DNA of 14,344 nt from Pseudomonadota bacterium. Its GTDB lineage: Bacteria; Pseudomonadota; Alphaproteobacteria; JAAXGF01. The notes below the pieces were generated by a model. It saw nothing but the letters and a program-made list of their open reading frames with translations, was not told the origin of the DNA and did not search any database. The position numbers were made by a program, and so were the translations under genes. Location of the stretch: NCBI GenBank assembly GCA_022563655.1, contig JADFMW010000044.1, positions 1-14,344 on the forward strand. Reading direction: 5' to 3'. Positions 1-5,650 of this stretch are shown here, in pieces; positions within the stretch are counted from its first letter, which is position 1, and every line of letters begins with the position of its first letter.

Positions 1-440
1 CGCTCGGCCAGGCCGGCCGCGACGCCGCCGTCGTCCGGCGGCGCCCCCGCGGCGGCTCGTTCCTCTATCGCCGCCACGCGCGCGGCGAGATCGCTCTCGT
101 CGGGCGGCGCCTCTTCAAGCGTCGTAAGCCGGTCGCCGAGGGTGGCGAGCCGTTGGCCGAGGCCGTCGAGGCGCGCGGCGTCGTCGCCCGCCATCGAGTC
201 CGCCCGTGCCGCGACGGCTTCGGGCGCGGCCGAGTCGGCCGCCTGGCGATCGCCCGCAAGGCGGGATCGTAGGTCCGGCCAGGCAAGGTAGGCGGCGCCG
301 AGCGCCACCGCCACGACGAGGGCCGCACCGCCGCCGACGAGGCCGAGCCAGCGGCCCCGGTGTGCCGGCACGGGCTTTGCCTTTGCCCGCTCGCTGGGGG
401 GGTGGGTCCGGTTTTGCTGCTCTTCGCGACGCTTCGCCAT
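1..440 (-). CDS. Mitofilin-like inner-membrane protein, N-terminal part (runs off left edge)
   Basis: The frame reads from ATG at 440 to the window edge without a stop (146 codons). The start MAKRREEQQNRTHPP is polar and basic. A single hydrophobic segment follows at about residues 32-52 (GLVGGGAALVVAVALGAAYL), and then an Ala/Asp/Glu-rich region with heptad-like spacing (LGQRLATLGDRLTTLEE), which looks like the start of a coiled coil. That layout, N-in with one membrane anchor and a long periplasmic coiled coil, fits the mitofilin/COG4223 proteins that commonly lie between hemD and hemY in Alphaproteobacteria. The C-terminal mitofilin domain is outside the window, so the family call rests on topology and position after hemD. 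The gap to hemD is 45 bp and a purine-rich GAAGGGA precedes the start, so it is probably cotranscribed with hemCD. A role in membrane organisation is inferred from the family. Confidence 0.7.
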   Translation of the reverse strand, partial: MAKRREEQQNRTHPPSERAKAKPVPAHRGRWLGLVGGGAALVVAVALGAAYLAWPDLRSRLAGDRQAADSAAPEAVAARADSMAGDDAARLDGLGQRLATLGDRLTTLEEAPPDESDLAARVAAIEERAAAGAPPDDGGVAAGLAE

Positions 441-485
441 CTGAGTCCCTTCGCGCCCGGTCACACCCGGTCGCGGCCGGCGCCC

Positions 486-1190
486 TTACCGCGCCACCAA
501 GGCGAGCAGAGCAGCCTGGTCGGGCCGGGCGGCGACGCACACGTCGCGCCACGCCACGGCCCGCGCCGCATCGGCCACCGCCGCGCTCAGGCACAGCGCC
601 CGGACGCGCCCCAAGGTGGCCGCGAGGCCCGCCTGTTGGGCCAGCGTAACAAACGCCTTCGCCGTGCGGGGGGAAAAGAGCAGCACCGCGTCGAGGACGC
701 CTTGCGACAGCGCCGTCGCGGCCGCGGGCGACAGCGCCGCGGCGGGGCGCGCCTCGTACAGCGCGACGCGGCGCACGGTAAAGCCGCGCGCGGCAAGCCG
801 GCCGCCGAGGTCGCCGGCGACGACGCTGCCCGAGACGTGGACCAGCGGGCCGGCCGCGGGGGCGCAGCGCTCGTCCGCCATCGCCGCGAGCGCCGCGACG
901 TCGCCCCCGGCAGCCGCGACGTCGCGAAATCCGGCGGTGCGCGCGGCCGCGGCGGTCGCCTGTCCGACGGCGAGCACCGGGAGGTCGCGCCTGGGCGTCG
1001 CCGCTGCAAGCGCGCGCGCGCCGTTGGCGCTGGTCAGCAGGATCGCCTGGGCGCCGCCGAGGTCGAGGTCGTCGGCCGGCAGCGGCGCGATCTCGAGCAG
1101 GGGTTCGACGATCGCCTCGACGCCGCGGCCGGCCAGCGCCTCGGCAAGCGCCCGCGCGTCCTCGCTCGGCCGGGTGATCAGCACGCGCAT
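486..1190 (-). CDS. hemD: Uroporphyrinogen-III synthase
   Basis: 234 aa, a normal length for HemD. The enzyme inverts the D ring of hydroxymethylbilane and closes it to uroporphyrinogen III, the branch point to heme, siroheme and cobalamin, in the cytoplasm. The sequence is divergent across the family, as is usual, but the landmarks are visible: the N-terminal strand MRVLITRPSEDA, the hinge-side segment LLTSANGARAL (compare FTSxNGV in relatives) and LLFSPRTAKAF near residue 165. The ATG lies only 6 bp after the hemC stop, so HemC, which supplies the unstable substrate, and HemD are almost certainly translated from one message. The identification is helped considerably by the hemC neighbour. 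Confidence 0.93.
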   Translation of the reverse strand: MRVLITRPSEDARALAEALAGRGVEAIVEPLLEIAPLPADDLDLGGAQAILLTSANGARALAAATPRRDLPVLAVGQATAAAARTAGFRDVAAAGGDVAALAAMADERCAPAAGPLVHVSGSVVAGDLGGRLAARGFTVRRVALYEARPAAALSPAAATALSQGVLDAVLLFSPRTAKAFVTLAQQAGLAATLGRVRALCLSAAVADAARAVAWRDVCVAARPDQAALLALVAR

Positions 1191-1196
1191 GGGCGC

Positions 1197-2135
1197 TCAG
1201 CCATCGCCGTCGAAGAAGCCGGGACCGGCCGCGGCGCGCAGCTCGCGCCCCGCGTCGGCGCCGAGGGCGGCGGCGTCGGCCGCCGGACCGCGGCGGCTCG
1301 CGGTGTGCGCGGCGCTGCCGTCGGGCTTGGCCACCAGGCCGCGCAAATGGAGGATGTCGTCGCCGTCGATCTCGGCGAGCGCCGCGATCGGCGTGCGGCA
1401 CGAGCCGTCGAGCTCGGCCAGCAGCGCGCGCTCGGCGCCCACCGCGGCCGCCGTCGGCGCGTGGTTGACGGGCGCGAGCAGCGCGCGCACGCGGTCGTCG
1501 TTGTCGCGGCACTCGACGCCGATGGCGCCCTGGCCCACCGCCGGCAGCATCTCGGACGGGTCGAGCACGGCGGCGTCGAGCTTGCCGTCGAGGCCGAGCC
1601 GCCTGAGGCCCGCGAGCGCGAGCAGCATCGCATCGACCTCGCCCGCCGCGAGCTTGCGCAACCGGGTGTGGACGTTGCCGCGCACCGGCGCCACCTTGAG
1701 GTCGGGCCGGCCCATCAACAGCTGGGCCTTGCGGCGCAGGGACGCGGTGCCGACGAGAGCGCCCGCGGGCAGCGCGGCGATCGTCGCGGCGCCGGTGGCA
1801 AGCAGCACGTCGCGCGGGTCCTCGCGCGGCGGCAGGCAGGCGACGACGAGCCCGTCGGGCAGCCACGTCGGCACGTCCTTCATGGAATGAACCGCGATGT
1901 CGACCGCGCCGGCGAGCAGCGCCTCCTCGATCTCCTTGGTGAACAGCCCCTTGCCGCCGATGTCGGCGAGCGGCCGGTCGAGCACGCGGTCGCCGGTGGT
2001 CTTGATCGCCTCGATCTCGACGGCGCCGGGCTCGGCAAGGTCGGGGTGCGCGGCGCAGAGGCGCTGGCGCACCTCCTCGGCCTGGGCGCGGGCGAGCGGG
2101 CTGGCGCGGGCGCCGATGCGAATCTGCACCGTCAT
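1197..2135 (-). CDS. hemC: Porphobilinogen deaminase (hydroxymethylbilane synthase)
   Basis: 312 aa from ATG at 2135, normal for HemC. It condenses four porphobilinogens into hydroxymethylbilane on a covalently bound dipyrromethane cofactor. Visible hallmarks are IRIGARASPLARAQA at the N-terminus, IGGKGLFTKEIE, the catalytic Asp in VHSMKDVPT, the Arg-rich GTASLRRKAQL, VRGNVHTRLRKL, and the cofactor-attachment Cys in LDGSCRTPIAAL (about residue 246). A TTG two codons upstream (2141) is also in frame, but the ATG gives the usual start MTVQIRIG. The gene heads the minus-strand operon hemC-hemD-membrane protein and is divergent from tsaD. Its initiation region (upstream 30 bp plus the first 7-8 codons) is present twice in tandem, and the stop of the frame starting in the upstream copy overlaps this ATG. 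Confidence 0.97.
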   Translation of the reverse strand: MTVQIRIGARASPLARAQAEEVRQRLCAAHPDLAEPGAVEIEAIKTTGDRVLDRPLADIGGKGLFTKEIEEALLAGAVDIAVHSMKDVPTWLPDGLVVACLPPREDPRDVLLATGAATIAALPAGALVGTASLRRKAQLLMGRPDLKVAPVRGNVHTRLRKLAAGEVDAMLLALAGLRRLGLDGKLDAAVLDPSEMLPAVGQGAIGVECRDNDDRVRALLAPVNHAPTAAAVGAERALLAELDGSCRTPIAALAEIDGDDILHLRGLVAKPDGSAAHTASRRGPAADAAALGADAGRELRAAAGPGFFDGDG

Positions 2136-2220
2136 GGCCAAGCTCTACTCTCTGCGTCGCGACAAGGGCCGATGCGCGTCTGCACCGTCATGGCCAAGCT
2201 CTACTCTCTGCGTCGCGACA
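2112..2220. repeat. Tandem duplication of the hemC translation-start region (period 56)
   Basis: Positions 2112-2164 and 2168-2220 are two 53-bp copies that differ only at two adjacent bases (AA at 2121-2122, CG at 2177-2178). Three bases separate the copies. On the minus strand each copy holds about 30 bp of leader, the ATG and 7-8 codons of hemC. The near-identity suggests a recent event. Confidence 0.95.
2132..2191 (-). CDS. Possible 19-codon upstream reading frame overlapping the hemC start
   Basis: This frame starts at the ATG of the distal copy of the duplicated hemC initiation region and encodes MTVQTRIGPCRDAESRAWP. Its TGA shares bases with the hemC ATG (ATGA). Because its upstream sequence matches that in front of hemC, a ribosome able to start at hemC should also be able to start here. 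It could couple or delay hemC translation. Whether it is translated cannot be told from sequence. It may be a passive by-product of the duplication. Confidence 0.3.
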   Translation of the reverse strand: MTVQTRIGPCRDAESRAWP

Positions 2221-2299
2221 TGGGAAGTGGTTCGGTGTGCCCGATCGGGTACAGTAGCGGCGCGGTCCCGCTGGCCGACCACCTCGGGTGTAACTGGAC

Positions 2300-2530
2300 A
2301 TGGTGCAAAAACAGGAGCCGCGAAAGCCGCGCGACCCGTCGTGGCGGCTGCGCCGCGCGCTGGGCCAAAAACGCAAGGAAAGCGCGAAGGTCTACCGCCG
2401 GCCCGAGGACCGCCTGTCGGAGCGCGCGGCGCGGACCGACGCGGAGCCGACCGGCCCGGAGAACAACGGCCCGGAGAACAACGGCGCGGAGAACAACGGC
2501 GCGGAGAACAACGGCGCGGAGGATCGGTAG
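2300..2530 (+). CDS. Small charged protein with pentapeptide repeats upstream of tsaD
   Basis: 76 aa; I recognise no family. The N-terminal two thirds is strongly basic and polar (MVQKQEPRKPRDPSWRLRR, then a Lys/Arg-rich stretch), with no hydrophobic segment. The C-terminus is an acidic, Asn-rich repeat of Gly-(Pro/Ala)-Glu-Asn-Asn, four units plus a partial one. Third codon positions are almost all G or C, as in the neighbouring genuine genes, which argues for real coding. The TAG ends 6 bp before the tsaD ATG, and the tsaD ribosome-binding site (GGAGGA, 2518-2523) lies inside the last codons, so the two are probably coupled. The start at 2300 has only a weak purine-rich stretch (GGGTGTAA) before it. 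The protein looks intrinsically disordered; no function is proposed. Confidence 0.55.
   Translation: MVQKQEPRKPRDPSWRLRRALGQKRKESAKVYRRPEDRLSERAARTDAEPTGPENNGPENNGAENNGAENNGAEDR
2453..2521 (+). repeat. 15-bp tandem repeat, 4 full units plus a partial
   Basis: The units are GGC(C/G)CGGAGAACAAC at 2453, 2468, 2483 and 2498, with a 9-base partial unit at 2513-2521. Units 1-2 carry CC and units 3-5 carry GC at the same position, so the array shows two sub-types. The unit length is a multiple of three, so copy-number change would keep the small protein in frame. Each unit contains GGAG, and the last one contributes to the ribosome-binding site of tsaD. Confidence 0.95.
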
Positions 2531-2536
2531 CGACCG

Positions 2537-3607
2537 ATGATCGTCCTCGGCATCGAGACCAGCTGCGACGAGACCTGCGCCGCGGTGGTGCGCGACGACC
2601 GCGCGGTGCTCGCCAACCTGGTGCGCGCCCAACACGACGACCACCGCCCCTACGGCGGCGTGGTGCCCGAGATCGCCGCGCGCGCCCACGTCGATTGCCT
2701 CGACGGCTTGGTCGCCGCGGCGCTCGCCGAGGCCGGCGTCGGCTTCGCCGAGCTCGACGGCGTCGCGGCCACGGCCGGCCCCGGGCTGATCGGCGGCGTC
2801 ATGGTCGGCCTGATGACCGCCAAGGCGATCGCCGCCGTGCACGCCATCCCGCTCGCGGCGGTCAACCACCTCGAGGGCCACGCGCTGACCGTTCGCCTGA
2901 CCGACGACATCGCGTTCCCCTACCTGCTGCTGCTCGTCTCGGGCGGCCACTGCCAGCTCCTGATCGTCGAGGGGGTGGGACGCTACGTCCGCCTCGGCAC
3001 CACGATCGACGACGCCGTCGGCGAGGCCTACGACAAGGTCGCCAGGCTGCTGGGCCTGGGCTACCCCGGCGGCCCCGCGGTCGAGCGCGCCGCCGCGGAT
3101 GGCGACGCCGGCCGCTTCGCCCTGCCGCGGCCGCTCAGGGGCCGGCCCGGCTGCGACTTCTCGTTCTCGGGCCTCAAGACCGCGGTGCGCCACGCCTTCG
3201 AGGCGCTGCCGCCGGGGCCGCTCACGGACCGCGACGTCGCCGACTTGTGCGCGAGCTTCCAGGCCGCCGTCGGCGACGTGCTCGCCGAGCGCACGGCCAA
3301 TGCCGCCGCCGTATTCCGCGAGCGCTGCCCACAGAACGGCCCACGGGGCGGTGCGCTGGTCGTCGCCGGCGGCGTCGCCGCCAACCAGGCGCTGCGCGCG
3401 CGCCTCGCCCAAGTCGCCGCGGCCGAGGGCCTCAGGCTCATCGCGCCGCCGCCCGAGCTGTGCACCGACAACGCGGCGATGATCGCCTGGGCCGGGATCG
3501 AGCGGCTCAGGCTGGGGCTCGTCGATTCGCTCGACGCCGCGCCGCGCGCCCGCTGGCCCCTCGACGCGCACGCCCCGCCCGCCACCGGCGCCGGCGTGAA
3601 GGCTTAG
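2537..3607 (+). CDS. tsaD: tRNA N6-adenosine threonylcarbamoyltransferase
   Basis: 356 aa, slightly longer than the roughly 337-345 aa usual for bacterial TsaD. Working with TsaB and TsaE, it transfers threonylcarbamoyl from TC-AMP to A37 of ANN-decoding tRNAs (t6A) in the cytoplasm. It has the ASKHA-fold start [13 protein letters not shown], the metal-binding pair His111 and His115 in [10 protein letters not shown], the segment [45 protein letters not shown], and [10 protein letters not shown]. The ATG at 2537 gives the canonical N-terminus. A GGAGGA lies 13 bp upstream inside the preceding small reading frame. The last codons (GVKA, stop at 3605-3607) lie in a 46-bp segment found again 764 bp downstream, beyond the toxin-antitoxin pair. 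In many alphaproteobacteria gpsA follows tsaD; here it does not. Confidence 0.97.
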   Translation: MIVLGIETSCDETCAAVVRDDRAVLANLVRAQHDDHRPYGGVVPEIAARAHVDCLDGLVAAALAEAGVGFAELDGVAATAGPGLIGGVMVGLMTAKAIAAVHAIPLAAVNHLEGHALTVRLTDDIAFPYLLLLVSGGHCQLLIVEGVGRYVRLGTTIDDAVGEAYDKVARLLGLGYPGGPAVERAAADGDAGRFALPRPLRGRPGCDFSFSGLKTAVRHAFEALPPGPLTDRDVADLCASFQAAVGDVLAERTANAAAVFRERCPQNGPRGGALVVAGGVAANQALRARLAQVAAAEGLRLIAPPPELCTDNAAMIAWAGIERLRLGLVDSLDAAPRARWPLDAHAPPATGAGVKA

Positions 3608-3634
3608 GCGGTGTTCACTTCCCGTCGCCGGCGC
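3589..3634. repeat. Left 46-bp direct repeat bracketing the toxin-antitoxin cassette
   Basis: It matches 4353-4398 at 37 of 46 positions without gaps (offset 764). It includes the last four codons and stop of tsaD and about 27 bp beyond. The best blocks are GGCGTGAAGGC at its start and CGCCGGCGC at its end. Confidence 0.7.
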
Positions 3635-3653
3635 GAGGCTGCATCACGTGGGG

Positions 3654-3682
3654 TTGATTTCGACCTAAAAAAGGACTAAAAG
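3654..3682 (+). promoter_or_regulatory. Candidate sigma-70 promoter of the toxin-antitoxin operon
   Basis: A -35-like TTGATT (3654-3659) and a -10-like TAAAAG (3677-3682) are separated by exactly 17 bp in a locally A-rich stretch that stands out from the GC-rich surroundings. A strong ribosome-binding site, GAGGAA (3698-3703), lies 8 bp before the antitoxin ATG. A short inverted repeat, AGGAC (3672-3676) and GTCCT (3693-3697), overlaps the -10 region. It could be an autoregulatory operator, as Phd/YefM antitoxins usually repress their own promoter, but 5-bp arms are weak evidence. Confidence 0.5.
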
Positions 3683-3711
3683 TGGTCTTCCCGTCCTGAG
3701 GAAACGTAACC

Positions 3712-3984
3712 ATGAAACTTTCCGGGCAAGTCAAGTCCATCAGCCATCTCAAGGCCCACGCCGCCGAGGTCATCCGCACGCTTGGCGAACGGCGGAACCC
3801 ACTGGTCATCACCCTGCATGGCGAGGCCAAGGCGGTCCTCCAGGACATCGCAAGCTATGAGCAAACCCAGGAAACCCTGGCGCTACTGAAGATGCTGGCG
3901 GTGAGCGCCAAAAGCCTGGAGGACGGGAAGGTCCGACCCGCCGGGGACGCCTTTGCCGATATCCGCGGGCGCGTGAAGACCTGA
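3712..3984 (+). CDS. Phd/YefM-family antitoxin
   Basis: 90 aa. The N-terminal half (SGQVKSISHLKAHAAEVI, then LGERRNPLVITLHGEAKAVL) has the Phd/YefM pattern: a short strand, a helix, then the 'PLVIT..GEAKAVL' strand-helix that forms the DNA-binding dimer. The C-terminal part after about residue 55 is polar and charged and would wrap the toxin. The antitoxin neutralises the downstream toxin and normally represses the operon. It has its own promoter and ribosome-binding site immediately upstream. Its stop is 25 bp before the toxin ATG, an unusually wide gap that a 17-bp duplication explains. The pair sits between tsaD and an unrelated convergent gene, bracketed by imperfect direct repeats, consistent with acquisition. 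Confidence 0.9.
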   Translation: MKLSGQVKSISHLKAHAAEVIRTLGERRNPLVITLHGEAKAVLQDIASYEQTQETLALLKMLAVSAKSLEDGKVRPAGDAFADIRGRVKT

Positions 3985-4014
3985 TCGGCTCCATGGCCTG
4001 ATCCGCTCCATGGC
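3981..4014 (+). repeat. 17-bp tandem duplication at the antitoxin-toxin junction
   Basis: CTGATCGGCTCCATGGC (3981-3997) is followed directly by CTGATCCGCTCCATGGC (3998-4014), with one mismatch. Each copy holds a TGA and an ATG. The first copy carries the antitoxin stop (3982-3984) and an ATG (3993) that meets a TGA after one more codon. The second carries the ATG that opens the toxin (4010). Confidence 0.9.
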
Positions 4015-4333
4015 GTTTCGGGTTCTTCTCGTCGAGGATGCCGAACGAGACATCGAGGACATCCACTCGTACATCGCGCTCAGCGACTCGCCGGAACGCG
4101 CCGATCGGATCCTGGATGCCTTGGAAGAGCTCTGCAACGGTCTGGCCGAACCGCCGGCACGCGGGAATGTGCCCAAGGAACTGAGAGACCTAGGGATCAC
4201 GCAATACCGAGAGGTTCATCACGCGCCGTATCGTGTCATCTACCAGGTTCTTGGCGATGAAGTCGTGATCCACTGCGTCCTAGACGGCCGCCGGGACATG
4301 GAAAGCCTGCTTCAGAGGCGCCTGCTTCGATAG
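4010..4333 (+). CDS. RelE/ParE-family toxin
   Basis: 107 aa. It has the typical architecture of the RelE/ParE superfamily: an N-terminal strand (FRVLLVEDAERDIEDI) leading into two long helices (HSYIALSDSPERADRIL, then LEELCNGL), followed by the C-terminal sheet YREVHHAPYRVIYQVLGDEV and VIHCVLDGRRDMESLLQRR. The 'PYRVIYQV...VVIHCVLDGRRD' block is the most recognisable part. RelE members cleave mRNA at the ribosome and ParE members poison DNA gyrase. The sequence alone does not separate the two, although the DGRRDMESLL ending is common in ParE-annotated proteins. Pairing with a Phd/YefM antitoxin supports the call. No clear ribosome-binding site precedes the ATG, so translation may depend on coupling to the antitoxin. 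Confidence 0.9.
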   Translation: MAFRVLLVEDAERDIEDIHSYIALSDSPERADRILDALEELCNGLAEPPARGNVPKELRDLGITQYREVHHAPYRVIYQVLGDEVVIHCVLDGRRDMESLLQRRLLR

Positions 4334-4352
4334 GCGTCGAAGCCTCGCCGCC

Positions 4353-4398
4353 CGCTGGCGTGAAGGCATGGGCGGCGCTCACGGCGCGGCGCCGGCGC
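4353..4398. repeat. Right 46-bp direct repeat bracketing the toxin-antitoxin cassette
   Basis: It is the partner of 3589-3634. Read in the tsaD frame it continues as GVKAWAALTARRRRI before a stop at 4402-4404, whereas the left copy stops after GVKA. It overlaps the last codons of the minus-strand SUMF1-domain gene, whose stop is at 4379-4381. Confidence 0.7.
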
Positions 4399-5194
4399 AT
4401 CTGAACCCGACCATGCCGAGCCCGATGTCGGGCGGGTTGGTGTGGCGGTAGCCGATGCGCAGGCAGTAGGCGTCGTTGCCCCAGCCGCCGCCCTTCAAGA
4501 TCACCCGATCCGGCGCTCCCGCCAGGCGGCTCGCCGTCCACTCCCACACGTTGCCGGCCATGTCCATGACGCCGAACGGCGAGGCGCCCGAGGGAAAGCG
4601 CCCCACCGGCGCGGTCTCGAGGTGGCCGTCCGCATCATCGGCGGCGCAGCACTCCACCGTGCCGAAGTTGGCGCGCCGCCGGCCTCCCTCCTCGGGGCTC
4701 GCGTCGCCCCACGGGTAGCGCCGCCATTCGGGCCCGCGGGCGGCGAACTCCCACTCGGCCTCGGTGGGCAGGCGAAGGCCGTGGAAGGCGCAGAACGCGG
4801 CCGCGTCGCGGGCGCTGACCTGGACCACCGGATGGTCCCCGCGGCCGGCGATGCTGCTTTCCGGGCCGAAGGGATGGCGCCAGTCGGCGCCCTGCACCGA
4901 GCGCCACCGGCGCGTCCACACCCAGCCCGCGCCGGCGCGCTCGGGGTCGGTGCGGCGGCCGGCTGCGGCATCCGTCTCGTGGAAGGCGGCGAACTCCCGG
5001 TTGGTCACCTCGTGGCGCATGATGCGGAACGGGCCGACGGCGACGGTGCGCGGCGCCTCGTCGGCCTCGCCGGCCGCATCGCCCATCGCCAGCTCACCGC
5101 CCGGGATGTCCACCAAATCCAAGCCGGGCTCCGCGGCCCCGGGCCGGGGCAAGACGGACAATAGGACGGCAAGGGCGAGGAGCACGGTGCGCAT
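4379..5194 (-). CDS. Exported SUMF1/formylglycine-generating-enzyme-domain protein
   Basis: 271 aa from ATG at 5194. That start opens directly with a signal peptide (MRTVLLALAVLLSVLPRPG, cleavage likely after GAA at 19-21); a longer in-frame extension to 5353 adds only unlikely sequence. The mature part is one FGE-sulfatase (SUMF1) domain: IPGGELAMGDAAGEADE, a MRHEVTNREFAAF block, RLPTEAEWEFAARG (141-154), YPWGD, MDMAGNVWEW (210-219), LKGGGWGNDAYC and GFRCA. In true formylglycine-generating enzymes two catalytic Cys lie in the segment after GGS. Here one of those positions appears to be Asn240 and only Cys244 remains, so sulfatase activation is doubtful. The same fold serves other roles (PvdO, EgtB, NirV types). 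No sulfatase gene is nearby. It is convergent with the toxin gene; its substrate is unknown. Confidence 0.88.
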   Translation of the reverse strand: MRTVLLALAVLLSVLPRPGAAEPGLDLVDIPGGELAMGDAAGEADEAPRTVAVGPFRIMRHEVTNREFAAFHETDAAAGRRTDPERAGAGWVWTRRWRSVQGADWRHPFGPESSIAGRGDHPVVQVSARDAAAFCAFHGLRLPTEAEWEFAARGPEWRRYPWGDASPEEGGRRRANFGTVECCAADDADGHLETAPVGRFPSGASPFGVMDMAGNVWEWTASRLAGAPDRVILKGGGWGNDAYCLRIGYRHTNPPDIGLGMVGFRCAGAAP

Positions 5195-5254
5195 CGCCGA
5201 GATCGTACGTCGCCGCGGGTGCGTTGGGAATGCGTCCGCCGTGGCGCCGGCGAC

Positions 5255-5271
5255 GCGGGGTCTTTCCCCGC
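5255..5271. other. GC-rich hairpin between divergent genes
   Basis: GCGGGG and CCCCGC form a perfect 6-bp stem around a TCTTT loop in the 127-bp divergent region. There is no T-tract on either side, so it is not a normal intrinsic terminator. It may lie in the leader of the plus-strand ABM gene. Confidence 0.3.
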
Positions 5272-5321
5272 CCGGGCCGTGGTTGCTACCCTGGCCCGAT
5301 GACGAGCTTAAGGAGAAGGCG

Positions 5322-5642
5322 ATGATCGCGGTGATCTTCGAAGTCACCATCAACGAGGGCCGGGCCGGCGACTACTTCGACCTCGCCGCGGCCCTGAAGC
5401 CCGACCTCGAGCGCATCGACGGTTTCGTCTCGGTCGAGCGCTTCCAAAGCACGGTGAACCCGGACAAGTACGTCTCGCTGTCGTTCTGGCGCGACGAGGC
5501 CGCCGTCGCCGCCTGGCGCCGCCACGCCGGCCACCTCCTCGCCCAGGCGCGGGGCAAGGACGAGATCTTTGCCGACTTCCGCATCCGCGTCGCCGCCGTC
5601 GAGCGCGACTACACGCTCGCCGACCGGGTCGCGGCCGCCTGA
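5322..5642 (+). CDS. ABM-domain (antibiotic biosynthesis monooxygenase-like) protein
   Basis: 106 aa, a typical single-domain length. A good ribosome-binding site (AAGGAGAAGG) precedes the ATG. The pattern fits the dimeric ferredoxin-like ABM fold: strand IAVIFEVTINEGRAGDYFDL, helix, the strand FVSVERFQSTVNPDKYVSLS, then FWRDEAAVAAWRRHAGHLLA and a final strand FADFRIRVAAVERDY. Proteins of this fold include cofactor-free monooxygenases acting on quinol-type substrates, heme-degrading IsdG relatives and many stress-related proteins of unknown substrate. Nothing here fixes the reaction. It is divergent from the SUMF1-domain gene and ends 8 bp from the end of the convergent creatininase-family gene. 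Confidence 0.88.
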   Translation: MIAVIFEVTINEGRAGDYFDLAAALKPDLERIDGFVSVERFQSTVNPDKYVSLSFWRDEAAVAAWRRHAGHLLAQARGKDEIFADFRIRVAAVERDYTLADRVAAA

Positions 5643-5650
5643 GCGGCGCC

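Noticed and set aside
115..1866. Open frame of 583 codons on the minus strand overlapping hemC, hemD and the membrane-protein gene
   Set aside because: The translation is an Arg/Ala/Gly-rich string without domain features, as expected from out-of-frame reading of GC-rich genes; hemC and hemD are clear in another frame.
2136..2141. TTG at 2141 as the hemC start
   Set aside because: The ATG at 2135 gives the conserved N-terminus and is the codon overlapped by the upstream frame; nothing favours the TTG.
2220..2299. Promoter for the plus-strand small gene/tsaD near TACAGT (2250-2255)
   Set aside because: No acceptable -35 box at 16-18 bp spacing was found on the plus strand.
2453..2521. CRISPR array
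   Set aside because: Units are 15 bp and contiguous without spacers, and they lie in a reading frame.
5195..5353. N-terminal extension of the SUMF1-domain protein up to 5353
   Set aside because: The extension places the signal peptide in the middle of the protein and runs across the divergent ABM start; ATG 5194 opens directly with the signal peptide.
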